From Brevundimonas sp. A19_0 (lineage in GTDB: Bacteria > Pseudomonadota > Alphaproteobacteria > Caulobacterales > Caulobacteraceae), in NCBI RefSeq assembly GCF_017744255.1, contig NZ_JAGHQP010000003.1:1-64000 (forward strand): a stretch of DNA of 64,000 nt, written 5' to 3'. Shown piece by piece: positions 8,107 through 18,439 of this stretch. Numbering within the stretch: the first letter of the stretch is position 1; every line of letters begins with the position of its first letter. Below the pieces are notes generated by a model. That model had not been told where the DNA came from. It worked only from the letters and a program-made list of their open reading frames with translations, and searched no databases. The position numbers and the translations under genes were made by a program.

Positions 8107-8859
8107 TCAGTGGTGGGCAAGGGCGGCGTTGGGGTCGGGAATCCGACGCTCATCGGAGATGATGATGCCGTCCTCGATCTTGATGACCCGGTCGGCCCAG
8201 GCCTCGAGGCGCGGGTCGTGGGTCACGCAGATCACGGCGGCCCCGTGCTGGGTGGCGGCGCGACGCAGCAACTGGATGACCAGCTGTCCGTTCTCGCCGT
8301 CGAGGGCCGAGGTCGGTTCGTCGGCGAACAGGATCTTGGGGTTCTTGGCGAGGGCGCGGGCGATGGCGACGCGCTGCTTCTCGCCGCCCGACAGGATGGC
8401 GGGACGCTGGTTCAGGCGATGGCCCAGACCCACTTCCTCCAGGCTGATCCGCGCCTGCTTGCGCGCCTGCGACTTGGACAGGCCCTGGAACTTCAGCACG
8501 ATCTCGACCTGCTGCAGGGCCGACAGGGCCGGGAACAGGTTGAACCCCTGGAAGATGAAGCCGCAGTGGTCCAGCCGGAACTTGTCGATCTTGCCCGAGG
8601 ACATCTTCCACAGGTCGTCGACGTCCAGCGCATCCACCCGCCCCTCCTCAGGGCGCAGCAGACCCGACAGGGCGGCGATCAGGGTCGACTTGCCCGAACC
8701 CGACGGCCCCATGACCATGGTCAGGTCGCCGTGGCGGGCGTCGAAATCGACGTTCTTGAGCACTTCGATATAGGACTTGCCCGACTTGAACCGCTTGACC
8801 AGGCCCTTGGCCTCGATCGCGAAGTCGCCGTGCTTGCCGTGTGTCTTGGTGGCGTTCAT
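8107..8859 (-). CDS. ABC transporter ATP-binding protein (MacB/LolD/DevA type)
   Basis: A 250-residue ATPase with Walker A GPSGSGKST, Q-loop FIFQGFNLFP, signature LSGGEKQRVAIARALA and Walker B ILFADEPTSALD followed by the H-loop THD. The start ATG 8859 overlaps the permease stop in an ATGA junction (8856-8859), so the two are translationally coupled. Sequence class and neighbours place it in the mechanotransmission family (MacB, LolCDE, DevA), powering an FtsX-like permease. Confidence 0.93.
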   Translation of the reverse strand: MNATKTHGKHGDFAIEAKGLVKRFKSGKSYIEVLKNVDFDARHGDLTMVMGPSGSGKSTLIAALSGLLRPEEGRVDALDVDDLWKMSSGKIDKFRLDHCGFIFQGFNLFPALSALQQVEIVLKFQGLSKSQARKQARISLEEVGLGHRLNQRPAILSGGEKQRVAIARALAKNPKILFADEPTSALDGENGQLVIQLLRRAATQHGAAVICVTHDPRLEAWADRVIKIEDGIIISDERRIPDPNAALAHH

Positions 8860-10028
8860 CGCAGCAGGTCCGCGGGTTGGCTGTTCTTGAGGACGCCCAT
8901 CGAGAGCAGGCCCGACAGCATGGCGATGACGACCAGTCCGCCGCCCACCACGATCAGCAGGCTGGGGGGCAGGGCGATGATGACGGCATTGGCCATGGCC
9001 AGCATCTGGACCAGCCAGGTGAGGAAGATGGCGGCCCCCACACCGACCAGGCCGACCCAGAAGCTCAGCTCCATGACAATACGGCGCAGCGATCCCATGC
9101 CGACGCCGAGGGCGCGCAGCGAGGCGAACTCCTTGATGTTGGCCATGATGGCGCCGCGCAGGGTCTGCCAGGTGATGGCCACGCCGATGATGGTGCCCAG
9201 CACCACACAGCCGCCGATGATGATGACCAGAATGCCTTCCTCGAACATGGCGCCGGCATTGGCATCGGCCAGTTCCTGACGCGTCCAGGCCTGCCATTGG
9301 CCGTTGCCGGCGGCGTTCAACTGGGCGGCGACGATGGCGGCGCGCGAGGGGTCCTTGATCTTGACCATCAGCGGGCCGACGCGCGGGCCGGTGTCGGCCT
9401 GACCCAGCATGCGCAGGGTGTCGCGGCTCATGATGATGGTCGGCTGCATCATATTGGGATAGCCGCGCGTCACGGCGATCACGGTCACGGTCTGGCCGTT
9501 ATAGAGGGCCTTGTCGCCCAGCTTGACCCCGAGGGTCTTGAGCGCCGTCTCGTCGACCGCGACGGTATAGGGCTGGCGCAGGGCATCCACGAGCGCCTGC
9601 GAATAGTCGGTCGGAATGGTCACCGAGCCGGGCGCGGTATCGATGATGCGGGCCGAGACGAACTGCTGGCGTGGCGCGCCCTGACGGGCCCGGTCAGCCT
9701 GGCTGGCCGTGGGGTCCACGTCCTTGACCGACTGGAAGCTGCCGCCGGCACCGTCCAGCGGCTGAACCTCGACCACTTCGGCGTGGTTATAGACAAGCGG
9801 GATGAAGCGGCGCGGCACGCCCGACGGTCCGCTGATCAGGCTGGTGGCGCCCGGGCGCAGGACCATGATGTCGGCGTTCGAGCGCTCGATCTGGGCCGTG
9901 AAGCCCTTGCCGATGCCGATGAACACCCCGGTCATGGCCAGCACCAGCAGGCCCGACAGCGCGAGCGCCATCACGGCGGCCATATAGCGGCGCCATTCAA
10001 AAAGCAGTGTGGAAAGTGCAAGCGACAT
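8856..10028 (-). CDS. FtsX-like ABC exporter permease
   Basis: A 390-residue permease with one N-terminal helix (about residues 18-38), a large periplasmic MacB-PCD-like domain, and three C-terminal helices in the FtsX region, which contains the conserved FASLRALGVGMGSLRRI coupling segment. It is the first gene of the exporter operon. ATG 10028 was chosen; an in-frame TTG at 10040 would add four residues. A single permease of this type probably works as a homodimer. Confidence 0.9.
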   Translation of the reverse strand: MSLALSTLLFEWRRYMAAVMALALSGLLVLAMTGVFIGIGKGFTAQIERSNADIMVLRPGATSLISGPSGVPRRFIPLVYNHAEVVEVQPLDGAGGSFQSVKDVDPTASQADRARQGAPRQQFVSARIIDTAPGSVTIPTDYSQALVDALRQPYTVAVDETALKTLGVKLGDKALYNGQTVTVIAVTRGYPNMMQPTIIMSRDTLRMLGQADTGPRVGPLMVKIKDPSRAAIVAAQLNAAGNGQWQAWTRQELADANAGAMFEEGILVIIIGGCVVLGTIIGVAITWQTLRGAIMANIKEFASLRALGVGMGSLRRIVMELSFWVGLVGVGAAIFLTWLVQMLAMANAVIIALPPSLLIVVGGGLVVIAMLSGLLSMGVLKNSQPADLLR

Positions 10029-10224
10029 ATGTGGTGCCAAACCCCTGACGTTGAGCCGGTTCTGAAGGCCATCCGTCCCGGGGCCAAGTTAAATCGGGGT
10101 AAGGGTCGATAACGCGGTCCGGCGATCACCGGGCCGTGAACGGCATGGACGACAGGCCCCCGGGCGGTTTAACTCTGCCGCCAGAACGGCCTGCCGGGCC
10201 GGACTCGATCCAGGAAGATACCCC

Positions 10225-12312
10225 ATGAAACTCCGTTCGCTTCGCCTCGCCGCCACGGTGACCGCCTCGCTTGCCGCCCTTGGACTGGGCGCCGCCCTGA
10301 CGTTCGCGCCCGGTACGCCTGTGCAGGCCGAAGAGGGGATGTGGACCTTCGACAACTTCCCGATCGACAAGGTCAACGCCCAGTACGGCACCAATATCGA
10401 CCAGGCCTGGCTGGACCGGGTGCGTCTGGCCTCGGTGCGCCTGCAGGGCTGCTCGGCCTCGTTCGTGTCGGACGAGGGTCTGATCCTGACCAACCATCAC
10501 TGTGTGGTGTCGTGCGTGCAGGAACTGTCGACCGCCGAGAACGACTATGTCCAGAAGGGCTGGACCACGGCCAACCGCGAGGAAGAAAAGACCTGCCCCG
10601 GCCAGACCGCCGATGTGCTGATGGAGATCGTCGATGTGACCGACCGGGTGCTGGCGGCCGGCGCGGGCCTCAGCGGTCAGGCCTTCAGCCAGGCGCGCAC
10701 CGCCGAGATCCAGGCCATCCAGCGCGAGGCCTGCGCCGGGGACGAGAAGCTGAACTGCCAGGTCATCAGCTTCTATCGCGGGGGCCAGTACGCCCTCTAC
10801 AAATTCCGCCGCTATGACGATGTGCGTCTGGTGTTCGCGCCCGAGTTCCAGGCGGCCTTCTTCGGTGGCGACCCGGACAACTTCAACTTCCCCCGCTATG
10901 CGCTGGATGCCGGATTCCTGCGCGCCTATGAGGACGGCAAGCCGGCCGTCACGCCCAATCACCTGACCTGGAATCCGAACGCGCCCAGGGAAGGCGAGGT
11001 GACCTTCGTTTCGGGCAACCCCGGCTCGACCCAGCGCCTGCTCACTGTGGCCCAGCTGGAGCGCCTGCGTGACCAGCAGCTGCCGCTGCAACTGATCCAG
11101 GGGTCGGAACTGCGCGGCCGTCTGCTGAACTATTCGATGACCGACGAGGAGGCCAAGCGGGTCTCGGTCGACACCATCTTCGGCCTCGAAAACAGCTTCA
11201 AGGTCTGGTTCGGCCAGCAGCAGGCCCTGCTGGACCCGGCCTTCATGGCCACCAAGCGCGAGGAAGAGGCCGAGTTGCGCGCCGCCGTGGCGGCCGACCC
11301 GGCGCTGGCCCAGAGCATCGGTGACCCGTGGGCCGAGCTGGAGGCCGTCAACGTCGCGGCCCGCGACCTGTTTCTGCCCTACTATCAGCTGGAAGCCCGC
11401 GCCGGCGGGGGCTCGACCCTCTATGCCATCGGTCGCGCCATCGCTCGGGCCGGTATCGCTCGCACCGCCCCCGGCAGCACCATCAGCGAGGCCCAGCTGG
11501 CCGGCTTTGCCGACCGGGTCGGCGCTGAAATGCCGATCTATGAAGGCATCGAGGAGATCCAGCTGACCTTCTGGCTGTCCAAGACGCGCGAGTATCTGAC
11601 GGTCGACAGCCCGGCGGTGAAGGCGCTGCTGGGCAAGGAAAGCCCCGAGGCGCTGGCCGAGCGGCTGATCGCCAACACCCGCCTGACCGACCCGGAGTTC
11701 CGTCGTCAGGCCGTGATGATGACGCCTGAGGAACTGGCCGCCGCCGATCCGCTGCTGGCCTTGATCATCGCCAATAACGACATGGCCCAGGCAGCGGCCG
11801 CGGCCTGGGAAGAGCAGGTGACCGTGCCGACCGCCCAGGCGGCCGAGCGCATCGCCCAGGCCCGTTTCGCCGTCTATGGCACCAACCAGTATCCCGACGC
11901 GACCTTCTCGCTGCGCCTCAGCTACGGCCAGGTGAAGGGCTGGAGCTATCGCGGTGTGGACATCCCGCCCTTCACCTATATGGGCGGACTGTTCGACCGG
12001 GCGACCGGTTCCGAGCCGTTCAATGCGGCCCCGCGCTTCCTCGCGGCCCGCGACCGGATCGACCCGAACACCGTCTATGACTTCGTCTCGACCAACGACA
12101 TCATCGGCGGCAACTCGGGCTCGCCCGTGATCAACGCCCGGGGCGAGGTGATCGGCGCCGCCTTCGATGGCAACATCCACTCGCTGGGTGGGTCGTTCGG
12201 CTATGACGGAAATCTCAACCGGACGGTGACGGTCTCGACCGCCGCCATCACCGAGGCCCTCCGGGTCGTCTACAACCAGCCTGCGCTGCTGCGCGAGCTG
12301 GGCGTCAGCTGA
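10225..12312 (+). CDS. S46 family dipeptidyl-peptidase (DPP7/DPP11-like), first copy
   Basis: A 695-residue secreted serine exopeptidase. A signal peptide ends near [12 protein letters not shown], the usual mature start of S46 enzymes. The catalytic His is in LTNHHCVVSC and the Ser in GGNSGSPVINARG. The chymotrypsin-like double barrel is interrupted by the helical domain that restricts S46 enzymes to dipeptide release. In AAFDGN the residue aligned with the P1-specificity position (Gly in P. gingivalis DPP7, Arg in DPP11) is Gly, predicting preference for hydrophobic P1 residues. RBS AGGAAGA precedes ATG 10225. The paralogue follows after 20 nt. Confidence 0.92.
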   Translation: MKLRSLRLAATVTASLAALGLGAALTFAPGTPVQAEEGMWTFDNFPIDKVNAQYGTNIDQAWLDRVRLASVRLQGCSASFVSDEGLILTNHHCVVSCVQELSTAENDYVQKGWTTANREEEKTCPGQTADVLMEIVDVTDRVLAAGAGLSGQAFSQARTAEIQAIQREACAGDEKLNCQVISFYRGGQYALYKFRRYDDVRLVFAPEFQAAFFGGDPDNFNFPRYALDAGFLRAYEDGKPAVTPNHLTWNPNAPREGEVTFVSGNPGSTQRLLTVAQLERLRDQQLPLQLIQGSELRGRLLNYSMTDEEAKRVSVDTIFGLENSFKVWFGQQQALLDPAFMATKREEEAELRAAVAADPALAQSIGDPWAELEAVNVAARDLFLPYYQLEARAGGGSTLYAIGRAIARAGIARTAPGSTISEAQLAGFADRVGAEMPIYEGIEEIQLTFWLSKTREYLTVDSPAVKALLGKESPEALAERLIANTRLTDPEFRRQAVMMTPEELAAADPLLALIIANNDMAQAAAAAWEEQVTVPTAQAAERIAQARFAVYGTNQYPDATFSLRLSYGQVKGWSYRGVDIPPFTYMGGLFDRATGSEPFNAAPRFLAARDRIDPNTVYDFVSTNDIIGGNSGSPVINARGEVIGAAFDGNIHSLGGSFGYDGNLNRTVTVSTAAITEALRVVYNQPALLRELGVS

Positions 12313-12332
12313 TCCGGACCGGAGACCTCCTC

Positions 12333-14405
12333 ATGCGTCACCTTGCGCTCGCCGCGTCTGCGGCTGTTCTGGCTCTCGCCGCCCTTCCCTCGTCCGCCCA
12401 GGCGGGCGAGGGGATGTGGACCTTCGACAACTTCCCCATCGCCCGGGTAAATGCCGCCCTCGGCACGGCCATCGACCAGGCCTGGCTGGACCGCGTGCAG
12501 CGCAGTTCGGTCAAGTTCGGCGGGTGCTCGGCCGGCGTGGTGTCGGGTGAGGGGCTGGTCTTGACCAACAACCACTGCGTGGCCAGCTGCGTCGCCCAGC
12601 TGTCGACGCCGGCCATCAACTATGCCGAGACCGGCTTTACCCCTGCCACGCGCGAGGACGAGCTGCGCTGCCCCGGCGCCTCGGCCGAAATCCTGATGGA
12701 CATCACGGACGTGACCGAGCGCATGCATGCGGCCGGACGCGGCCTGACCGGTCAGGCCTTCAACCGGGCCCGCGACGCCGAGGCCGCGGCTATCGAGGCC
12801 GAATATTGCGCCGACCAGCCGAAGCGCCGCTGCCAGGTGGTGTCGCTGTACCGGGGCGGCCAGTTCAAGCTGTACAGCTATCGCCGCTACACCGATGTGC
12901 GGCTGGCGTTCGCGCCGGAGGATCGCGCCGCGACCTTCGGCGGTGACCTCGACAACTTCAACTTCCCGCGCTTCGCCATCGATGCGGCCTTCATCCGCCT
13001 GTACGAGGACGGCAAGCCGGTCGAGACGCCGACCCACTTCACCTGGAACCCGAACCGTCCGACGGCCGGCGAGCCGGTGTTCGTCTCGGGCAGCCCGGGT
13101 TCGACCCAGCGCCTGCTGACCATGGACCAGCTGCTGACCGTGCGCGACGTCATGCTGCCGCTGGACCAGCTGATCATGTCCGAACTGCGCGGGCGGATGA
13201 TCCGCTTCGGGGCCGAGAGCGACGAGAACGCCTTCATCGTCATGGATCCGCTGGTCGGCCTCGAGAACAGCTACAAGCGCGGCATCGGCCGGATGAAGGC
13301 GCTGATCGACGCCGATTTCATGGCCGCCAAGGCCGAGCAGGAAGCCGACTTCCGCGCGCGCTCGACCGACTGGCTGGCGGCCCACACGGCGGCCGGGGGC
13401 GCCGACCCTTGGGCGACCCTGTCGGCGGTGCAGGAGGACGTGCGTCGCCTCTATCCGGCCTACACCCTCGTGGTCGCCCGCTCGGGCGGCGGCTCGACCC
13501 TCTACGGCTGGGCCGAGGCGCTGGTGCGCGCGGCGCAGGAGCGCGAGAAGCCGTCGGCCGAGCGGCTGCCCGAATATGGCGACGGGCGTCTGGCCGGTCT
13601 GGAATCCCGCCTGCTGGCCGACCGGCCTGTCTATGCCGACCTCGAACAGGTGCGGATGGAATGGTGGCTGTCCAAGACGCGCGAGTGGCTGACCGTCGAT
13701 GATCCCCGCGTGCGCGAGCTGCTGGGCCGCGAGTCGCCCGAAGGTCTGTCCGAGCGTCTGATCTCGGGCACCACCCTGGCCGATCCGGCGGTGCGCAAGG
13801 GCCTGTGGGAAGGCGGTCTGCCGGCCATCATGGCCTCGGACGATCCGCTGATCCGCTATGTGCTGTCGATCCAGGGCGTCACCCGCGCTGTCCGCGCCGA
13901 GTGGGAGGACTCCGTCGAGGCCCCGACCGCCCAGGCGTCCGAGGATCTGGCCGCCGCCCGCTTCGCCGCCTATGGCGACAGCGTCTATCCCGATGCGACC
14001 GGCACCCTGCGTCTGACCTGGGGTCGAATCGAGGGCTGGACCTATCAGGGCACGACGGTCGAGCCCTTCACCACCTTCGGCGGACTGTGGGACCGGGCGA
14101 CCGGCGCCCCGCCGTTCGATGTGGCGCCCAAGCTGCTGGCCGCGCGCGACCGGATCGACCCAACGACCGTGCTGGACATGTCGGTCTCGACCGACACCAT
14201 CGGCGGTTCATCGGGCTCGCCCGCCATCAATGCTCGGGGCGAGATCATCGGGGCGAATTTCGACTCGACCGTGCTGACCCAGCGCAACGCCTACGGCTAT
14301 GACCCCAAGGTCAACCGCAGCGTGATCGTCACGACCGGCGCCATCACCGTGGCCCTGCGGGACGTCTATGGCATGGACGGCCTGTTGGCCGAGCTGGGGG
14401 TCGAA

Positions 14406-14408
<3 letters not shown>
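12333..14408 (+). CDS. S46 family dipeptidyl-peptidase, second tandem copy
   Basis: A 691-residue paralogue of the preceding gene with its own signal peptide (cleavage near AQAGEGMW). The catalytic His is in [10 protein letters not shown] and the Ser in [13 protein letters not shown]. The S1-site segment differs: NFDSTV has Ser where the first copy has Gly, so substrate preference has probably diverged. The intergenic gap is 20 nt with GGAG before ATG 12333, so the pair is likely co-transcribed. The stop TAG at 14406 is fused to the first unit of a heptanucleotide repeat. Confidence 0.92.
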
Positions 14409-14473
<65 letters not shown>

Positions 14474-14500
14474 GGTGTCCTACCGCCAGCTGCCCACGCC

Positions 14501-15151
14501 CTAAAGGTGCGCCATCTTCTGCCGGGCCTTGGAGAAATATTGCCAGCCGGTCCAGAGGGTAACCAGGGCCGCGATCCACAGCAGCACATAGGCGCAAACC
14601 TGGAAGGCCGGCAGCCATTCGAACGGCAATCCGAAGCCTTCCCAAAGGGGGGCAAGGGCAAGCTGCAGGGCGGCGAGCGCGACCATCTGAAGAGCCGTCT
14701 TCCACTTGGCTAGCAGGGTGACGGGCAGTTTGACCTTCCCGGCGACGGTCTCGCGCAAGGCCGATACGGCGAATTCGCGGAACAGGATCAGGCCACAGGG
14801 GATGGCCGCCTGGGGCACCGACCCCCACGCAAGCACGCCGAGGATGGCGCCGGTGATCAGCACCTTGTCGGCAATCGGATCAAGGATAGCGCCCCAACGC
14901 GTGGTGGCCTGCCAGCGCCGGGCGAGGAAGCCATCCACCCAGTCCGTCGACGCGGCCACGATAAAGATGACGAAAGCCGTCCGCGCGAAACGGAACTGAT
15001 CACTCGGGCTGAGGAAGTCAGCGGGGAGGAACGGCAACCCCTGCGGAGCCGCCCCGGCCAGGATCAGGAACATCACCACCCCGGCCGCCAGGCGGATGCC
15101 CGTCAGGATGTTGGGGATGGGGTTGGCGTGATGAGGGGCGGTATCAGGCAT
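14501..15151 (-). CDS. pgsA: CDP-diacylglycerol--glycerol-3-phosphate 3-phosphatidyltransferase
   Basis: A 216-residue inner-membrane enzyme that makes phosphatidylglycerol phosphate from CDP-diacylglycerol and glycerol 3-phosphate. It carries the complete CDP-alcohol phosphotransferase motif: [12 protein letters not shown], then [10 protein letters not shown], giving the D-x2-D-G-x2-A-R-x8-G-x3-D-x3-D pattern that binds metal and CDP. Several hydrophobic helices surround it. Length is slightly above the usual 180-200 because of an extra loop near residues 30-50. It is the last gene before the tandem repeat. Confidence 0.93.
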   Translation of the reverse strand: MPDTAPHHANPIPNILTGIRLAAGVVMFLILAGAAPQGLPFLPADFLSPSDQFRFARTAFVIFIVAASTDWVDGFLARRWQATTRWGAILDPIADKVLITGAILGVLAWGSVPQAAIPCGLILFREFAVSALRETVAGKVKLPVTLLAKWKTALQMVALAALQLALAPLWEGFGLPFEWLPAFQVCAYVLLWIAALVTLWTGWQYFSKARQKMAHL

Positions 15152-15207
15152 GGTCGTCTCCGGTCCTTGACCGGGTGTGCCATGCTTCGCGGGCGCTGGC
15201 GAGCGGT

Positions 15208-15834
15208 CTAGACGGGGTGGAATTCCCCGTCCGGACCCAGAACGCGCAGGGCGCCGTCGGCGATCCCGAAATGCAGACCCGTCAGGGTCAGCTCACCCGC
15301 CGCCTCGCGCTCGGCAATCCACGGGAAGGTGCGCAGATTCTCCAGCGACAGCTTGACGATCGCCTCCTCGCTGACCTGCACCTCATTGTGGTCGTGGCCA
15401 CAGCTCTGGAGGGCGCGCTTCACGGTGGGCCGGCCCTGGTCGACCCAGGCCTCGACAAAGTCCAGACCGGCGGCGCCGCTTTCCGAGCGCATGGCCTGCA
15501 CCCCGCCGCACAGGGCGTGACCCATGACCACGATGCGCGAGACCTTGAGCGCCTTGACCCCGAACTCCAGCGCCGAGGACACGCCGTGCAGGCCGCCGTC
15601 GGGCTGGTAGGGCGGCACCAGATTGGCGACGTTGCGCACCACGAACAGATCGCCCGGGGCCGCGTCGAAGATCAGGGCCGGGTCGGCCCGGCTGTCCGAG
15701 CAGGCCAGGAACAGGGTGTGCGGCGTCTGGCCCACGGAGGCCAGCCGTTCATAGGCTTGCCGGGCCTCGGGCCACTGGTGTGCGCGAAAACGGCGATAGC
15801 CCTGAATCAGCGGATCGGTCGAAAGATCGGTCAT
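15208..15834 (-). CDS. Beta-class carbonic anhydrase
   Basis: A 208-residue zinc enzyme interconverting CO2 and bicarbonate. The zinc ligands are visible as Cys45 in ACSDSR and His106/Cys109 in GHALCGG, and Asp47-Arg49 form the catalytic dyad. Length and motif order fit the plant-type/bacterial beta family. The start ATG 15834 is immediately followed upstream by the vapBC promoter on the other strand. Confidence 0.93.
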   Translation of the reverse strand: MTDLSTDPLIQGYRRFRAHQWPEARQAYERLASVGQTPHTLFLACSDSRADPALIFDAAPGDLFVVRNVANLVPPYQPDGGLHGVSSALEFGVKALKVSRIVVMGHALCGGVQAMRSESGAAGLDFVEAWVDQGRPTVKRALQSCGHDHNEVQVSEEAIVKLSLENLRTFPWIAEREAAGELTLTGLHFGIADGALRVLGPDGEFHPV

Positions 15835-15872
15835 GGGAAGGTTCTAGCCGTTTGGGCCGCGTTCGAAAACGG

Positions 15873-15890
15873 TGTATATGCGTATATACA
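15873..15890. promoter_or_regulatory. Palindromic operator of vapBC
   Basis: TGTATAT (15873-15879) and ATATACA (15884-15890) form a perfect inverted repeat around GCGT, ending 15 nt before the vapB start and abutting its GAGGAG site. VapB antitoxins bind such AT-rich palindromes to autoregulate. The binding itself is inferred from position. Confidence 0.6.
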
Positions 15891-15904
15891 TAGAGGAGCG
15901 ACCC

Positions 15905-16144
15905 ATGGGCGTGGTCAGCAAGATATTCAGAAGCGGCAACAGCGACGCTGTGCGCCTGCCCAAGGAAATCACCTTCGGCCCGGGGGTCGAGGTCGAGATC
16001 GAACGCAAGGGCGACGTGGTCACCATGCGGCCCAGGCGCCCCTCTATGGAGGAGATGCTCGACAAGCTGGACGCCTTGCCCAAACCCACCACAGTCCAGA
16101 AGCGGCCGGGGTTCATCGCACCCCTTCGGAAGGGTCTTATCTAG
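15905..16144 (+). CDS. vapB: VapB-type antitoxin (AbrB/SpoVT fold)
   Basis: A 79-residue antitoxin. The N-terminal SpoVT-AbrB DNA-binding segment reads KIFRSGNSDAVRLPKE and continues into VEIERKGDVVTMRP. The C-terminal half is charged and probably wraps the toxin. ATG 15905 was chosen because GAGGAG lies 7-8 nt upstream; an in-frame start at 15872 would run through the operator. The stop TAG at 16144 abuts the GTG of vapC, so toxin and antitoxin are coupled. Confidence 0.9.
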   Translation: MGVVSKIFRSGNSDAVRLPKEITFGPGVEVEIERKGDVVTMRPRRPSMEEMLDKLDALPKPTTVQKRPGFIAPLRKGLI

Positions 16145-16522
16145 GTGCTGATGCTGGATACCAGCGTCGCTATTGCCCTCCGGGATGGTGACGCATCGGT
16201 GATCCGCCAGCTCCGTGCGGCAGCGAGCCCGGCCTGTTTTTCGGTCGTGACCCTGGTGGAACTCGAAGCCGGGCTTTTCGGACGGGATGCAGATTTGAGG
16301 AGGGAGCGTTTGGCGACGCTTCTCGAAACGATTCCCGTGATCGAGTTCACGGAGGCTGAAGCGGTCGCCTATGGACGCATTTTGACCGACACGGGCTTCT
16401 CCCGTCGCAAGGTTCTGGACCGGATGATCGCCGCCCAGGCCATCGTCGCGGGTGCAACCCTGGCCACGCTCAACCCCGTCGACTTCCGCGACATCCCCGG
16501 CCTCTCCCTGCTGGAGTGGTAG
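16145..16522 (+). CDS. vapC: VapC-type PIN-domain ribonuclease toxin
   Basis: A 125-residue PIN-domain endoribonuclease toxin. Acidic active-site residues are visible in LMLDTSVA (Asp5), TLVELEAG (Glu) and KVLDRMIAAQA (Asp), which coordinate Mg2+. The final part, LATLNPVDFRDIPGL, is typical of VapC. Translation begins at GTG 16145 immediately after the antitoxin stop; an ATG at 16151 is an alternative. The gene ends 3 nt from the convergent uvrC stop. Target RNA (often tRNA or rRNA loops in the family) is unknown. Confidence 0.9.
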   Translation: MLMLDTSVAIALRDGDASVIRQLRAAASPACFSVVTLVELEAGLFGRDADLRRERLATLLETIPVIEFTEAEAVAYGRILTDTGFSRRKVLDRMIAAQAIVAGATLATLNPVDFRDIPGLSLLEW

Positions 16523-16525
16523 GCG

Positions 16526-18406
16526 TCAGCTTTTCTGGAAGAAGGCGTGGATGCGTTCGGCGGTGGCCTGGCTGATGCCGTCAACCTTGACCAGGTCGAC
16601 CACGGCGGCGCGCGAGACGCCCTTGGCCGAGCCGAAGGCGTGCAGCAGGGCCTTCTTCCGACCCGGGCCGATACCCTCGATCTGGTCCAGCGGGTTCTTC
16701 TTGATGTCCATCGACCGGCGCGTCGCATGGGCCCCGTTGGCAAAGCGGTGGGCCTCGTCCCGTAGCCTCTGCAGATAGTAGAGGGCGGGTGACTTCTGCG
16801 GCAGCATGAAGGGCGGCTTGCCGGGCATGAAGAAGCGCTCGCGCCCGGCATCGCGGTCGGGGCCCTTGGCCACGCCGACCACGGCCACATCGTCGATTTC
16901 CAGTTCTTCCATCACGCGCACGGCCTCGGCCAGCTGGCCCGCGCCGCCGTCGATCAGGATCAGGTCGGGCCGCTCGGGGGCCTGACCGGCCTCCTCGTCC
17001 TTGACCAGACGGGCAAAGCGTCGGCCCAGCACCTCGCGCATCATGCCGTAGTCGTCGCCGGGGCTCAGTTCTTCGCTGCGGATGTTGAACTTGCGGTACT
17101 GGTTTTTCCGGTAGCCCTCAGGGCCGGCCACGATCATGCCGCCGACCGCGTTCGAGCCCGAGATGTGGGCATTGTCATAGACCTCGATGCGCTCGGGCCG
17201 GGCCTCGAGGCCAAAGGCCTCGGTGACCTCGTCCAGGATCTTGCCCTGGGCCGAGGTCTCGGCCAGTCGCCGGCCCAGCGCCTCGCGCGCATTGGTGGTC
17301 GCGTGCTCGACCAGGGTCAGCTTGTCGCCGCGCTTGGGGATGGCGATCTCGACCCTGTGCCCCACCTTGAGGCTGAAGGCCTCCTGCAGCAGTTCCAGCT
17401 CCAGCGGGCGCTGATTGGTCAGGATCAGGCGCGGGACCGGCTTGTCCTCATAGAATTGGGCGAGGAAGGCCGACAGGATTTCGGTGTCGCTGTCGCTGGC
17501 GTCGATGCGCGGGAAATAGGCCCGCCCGCCCCAGTTCTGGCCCGCGCGATAGAAGAACACCTGCACACAGGCCTGCCCCGCGTCGGTGTGCAGGGCGAAT
17601 ACATCGGCCTCGGACACGCCGCCGGCCAGCCGCGAATATTCCATCGAGATGGCCGAGAGCGCCCGGATGCGGTCGCGCAGCCGGGCCGCCCGCTCATAGT
17701 CCATGGCCTCGGACGCCGCCTGCATGTCACGCGACAGCCGCCCGACCACGGCATCCGACTTGCCGTTCAGAAAGGCCGCCGCCTCGCCCACCAGCCGGTT
17801 GTAGTCTTCCAGAGAGATCAGGCCGGTGCACGGCGCCGAACAGCGCTTGATCTGGTGCAGCATGCAGGGCCGGGTGCGCCCCTCATAGACGCTGTCCGAG
17901 CAGGATCGCAGCAGGAAGGCCTTCTGCAATGTGGTCAGGGTGCGGTTCACCGCCCAGGTCGAGGCGAAGGGCCCGTAATAGTCACCCTTGATGGTGCGTC
18001 CGCCCCGGTGCTTGCGGATCTGGGGCGCCGGGTGGTCGCGCCGGATCATCAGCTGGGAGAAGCTCTTGTCGTCGCGCAGCAGCACATTGTAGCGCGGCTT
18101 CAGCGACTTGATGTAGGTCGCCTCCAGCAGCAGGGCCTCGGTCTCCGAGGCTGTCAGCACCAGCTCCATCGACCGGGTCTGGTTGACCATCAGGGCCGTG
18201 CGCTGGCTGTGCACCCGCCCCTGCGCATATTGCAGGACGCGCTTCTTCAGCGACTTGGCCTTGCCGACGTAGAGGCACGACCCGTCCTCGCCATACATGC
18301 GATAGACGCCCGGCTTGTCGGGCGCGCGCCGGGCCTCGTCGCGGATCAGGTCCGCACCGATCAGCGGCGGCTTTTCCGTCGAGGAATCAGGGGGCAGGGC
18401 GGTCAT
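16526..18406 (-). CDS. uvrC: Excinuclease ABC subunit C
   Basis: A 626-residue nuclease that makes both incisions in nucleotide excision repair. In order it has the GIY-YIG domain (GVYRMYG then [12 protein letters not shown]), the Cys-containing region around [15 protein letters not shown], the UVR motif that contacts UvrB ([13 protein letters not shown]), the RNase H-like C-terminal endonuclease domain ([17 protein letters not shown]) and the tandem helix-hairpin-helix ([17 protein letters not shown]). ATG 18406 was chosen over a TTG at 18415. Length is normal. Confidence 0.96.
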   Translation of the reverse strand: MTALPPDSSTEKPPLIGADLIRDEARRAPDKPGVYRMYGEDGSCLYVGKAKSLKKRVLQYAQGRVHSQRTALMVNQTRSMELVLTASETEALLLEATYIKSLKPRYNVLLRDDKSFSQLMIRRDHPAPQIRKHRGGRTIKGDYYGPFASTWAVNRTLTTLQKAFLLRSCSDSVYEGRTRPCMLHQIKRCSAPCTGLISLEDYNRLVGEAAAFLNGKSDAVVGRLSRDMQAASEAMDYERAARLRDRIRALSAISMEYSRLAGGVSEADVFALHTDAGQACVQVFFYRAGQNWGGRAYFPRIDASDSDTEILSAFLAQFYEDKPVPRLILTNQRPLELELLQEAFSLKVGHRVEIAIPKRGDKLTLVEHATTNAREALGRRLAETSAQGKILDEVTEAFGLEARPERIEVYDNAHISGSNAVGGMIVAGPEGYRKNQYRKFNIRSEELSPGDDYGMMREVLGRRFARLVKDEEAGQAPERPDLILIDGGAGQLAEAVRVMEELEIDDVAVVGVAKGPDRDAGRERFFMPGKPPFMLPQKSPALYYLQRLRDEAHRFANGAHATRRSMDIKKNPLDQIEGIGPGRKKALLHAFGSAKGVSRAAVVDLVKVDGISQATAERIHAFFQKS

Positions 18407-18439
18407 CCGCCCCAATATAGGGTTAGCCCCCGTTCTTGC

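Noticed and set aside
10029-10224. CtrA-like TTAA half sites near 10,088 and 10,168
   Set aside because: Single TTAA halves without the second half at N7, so no support.
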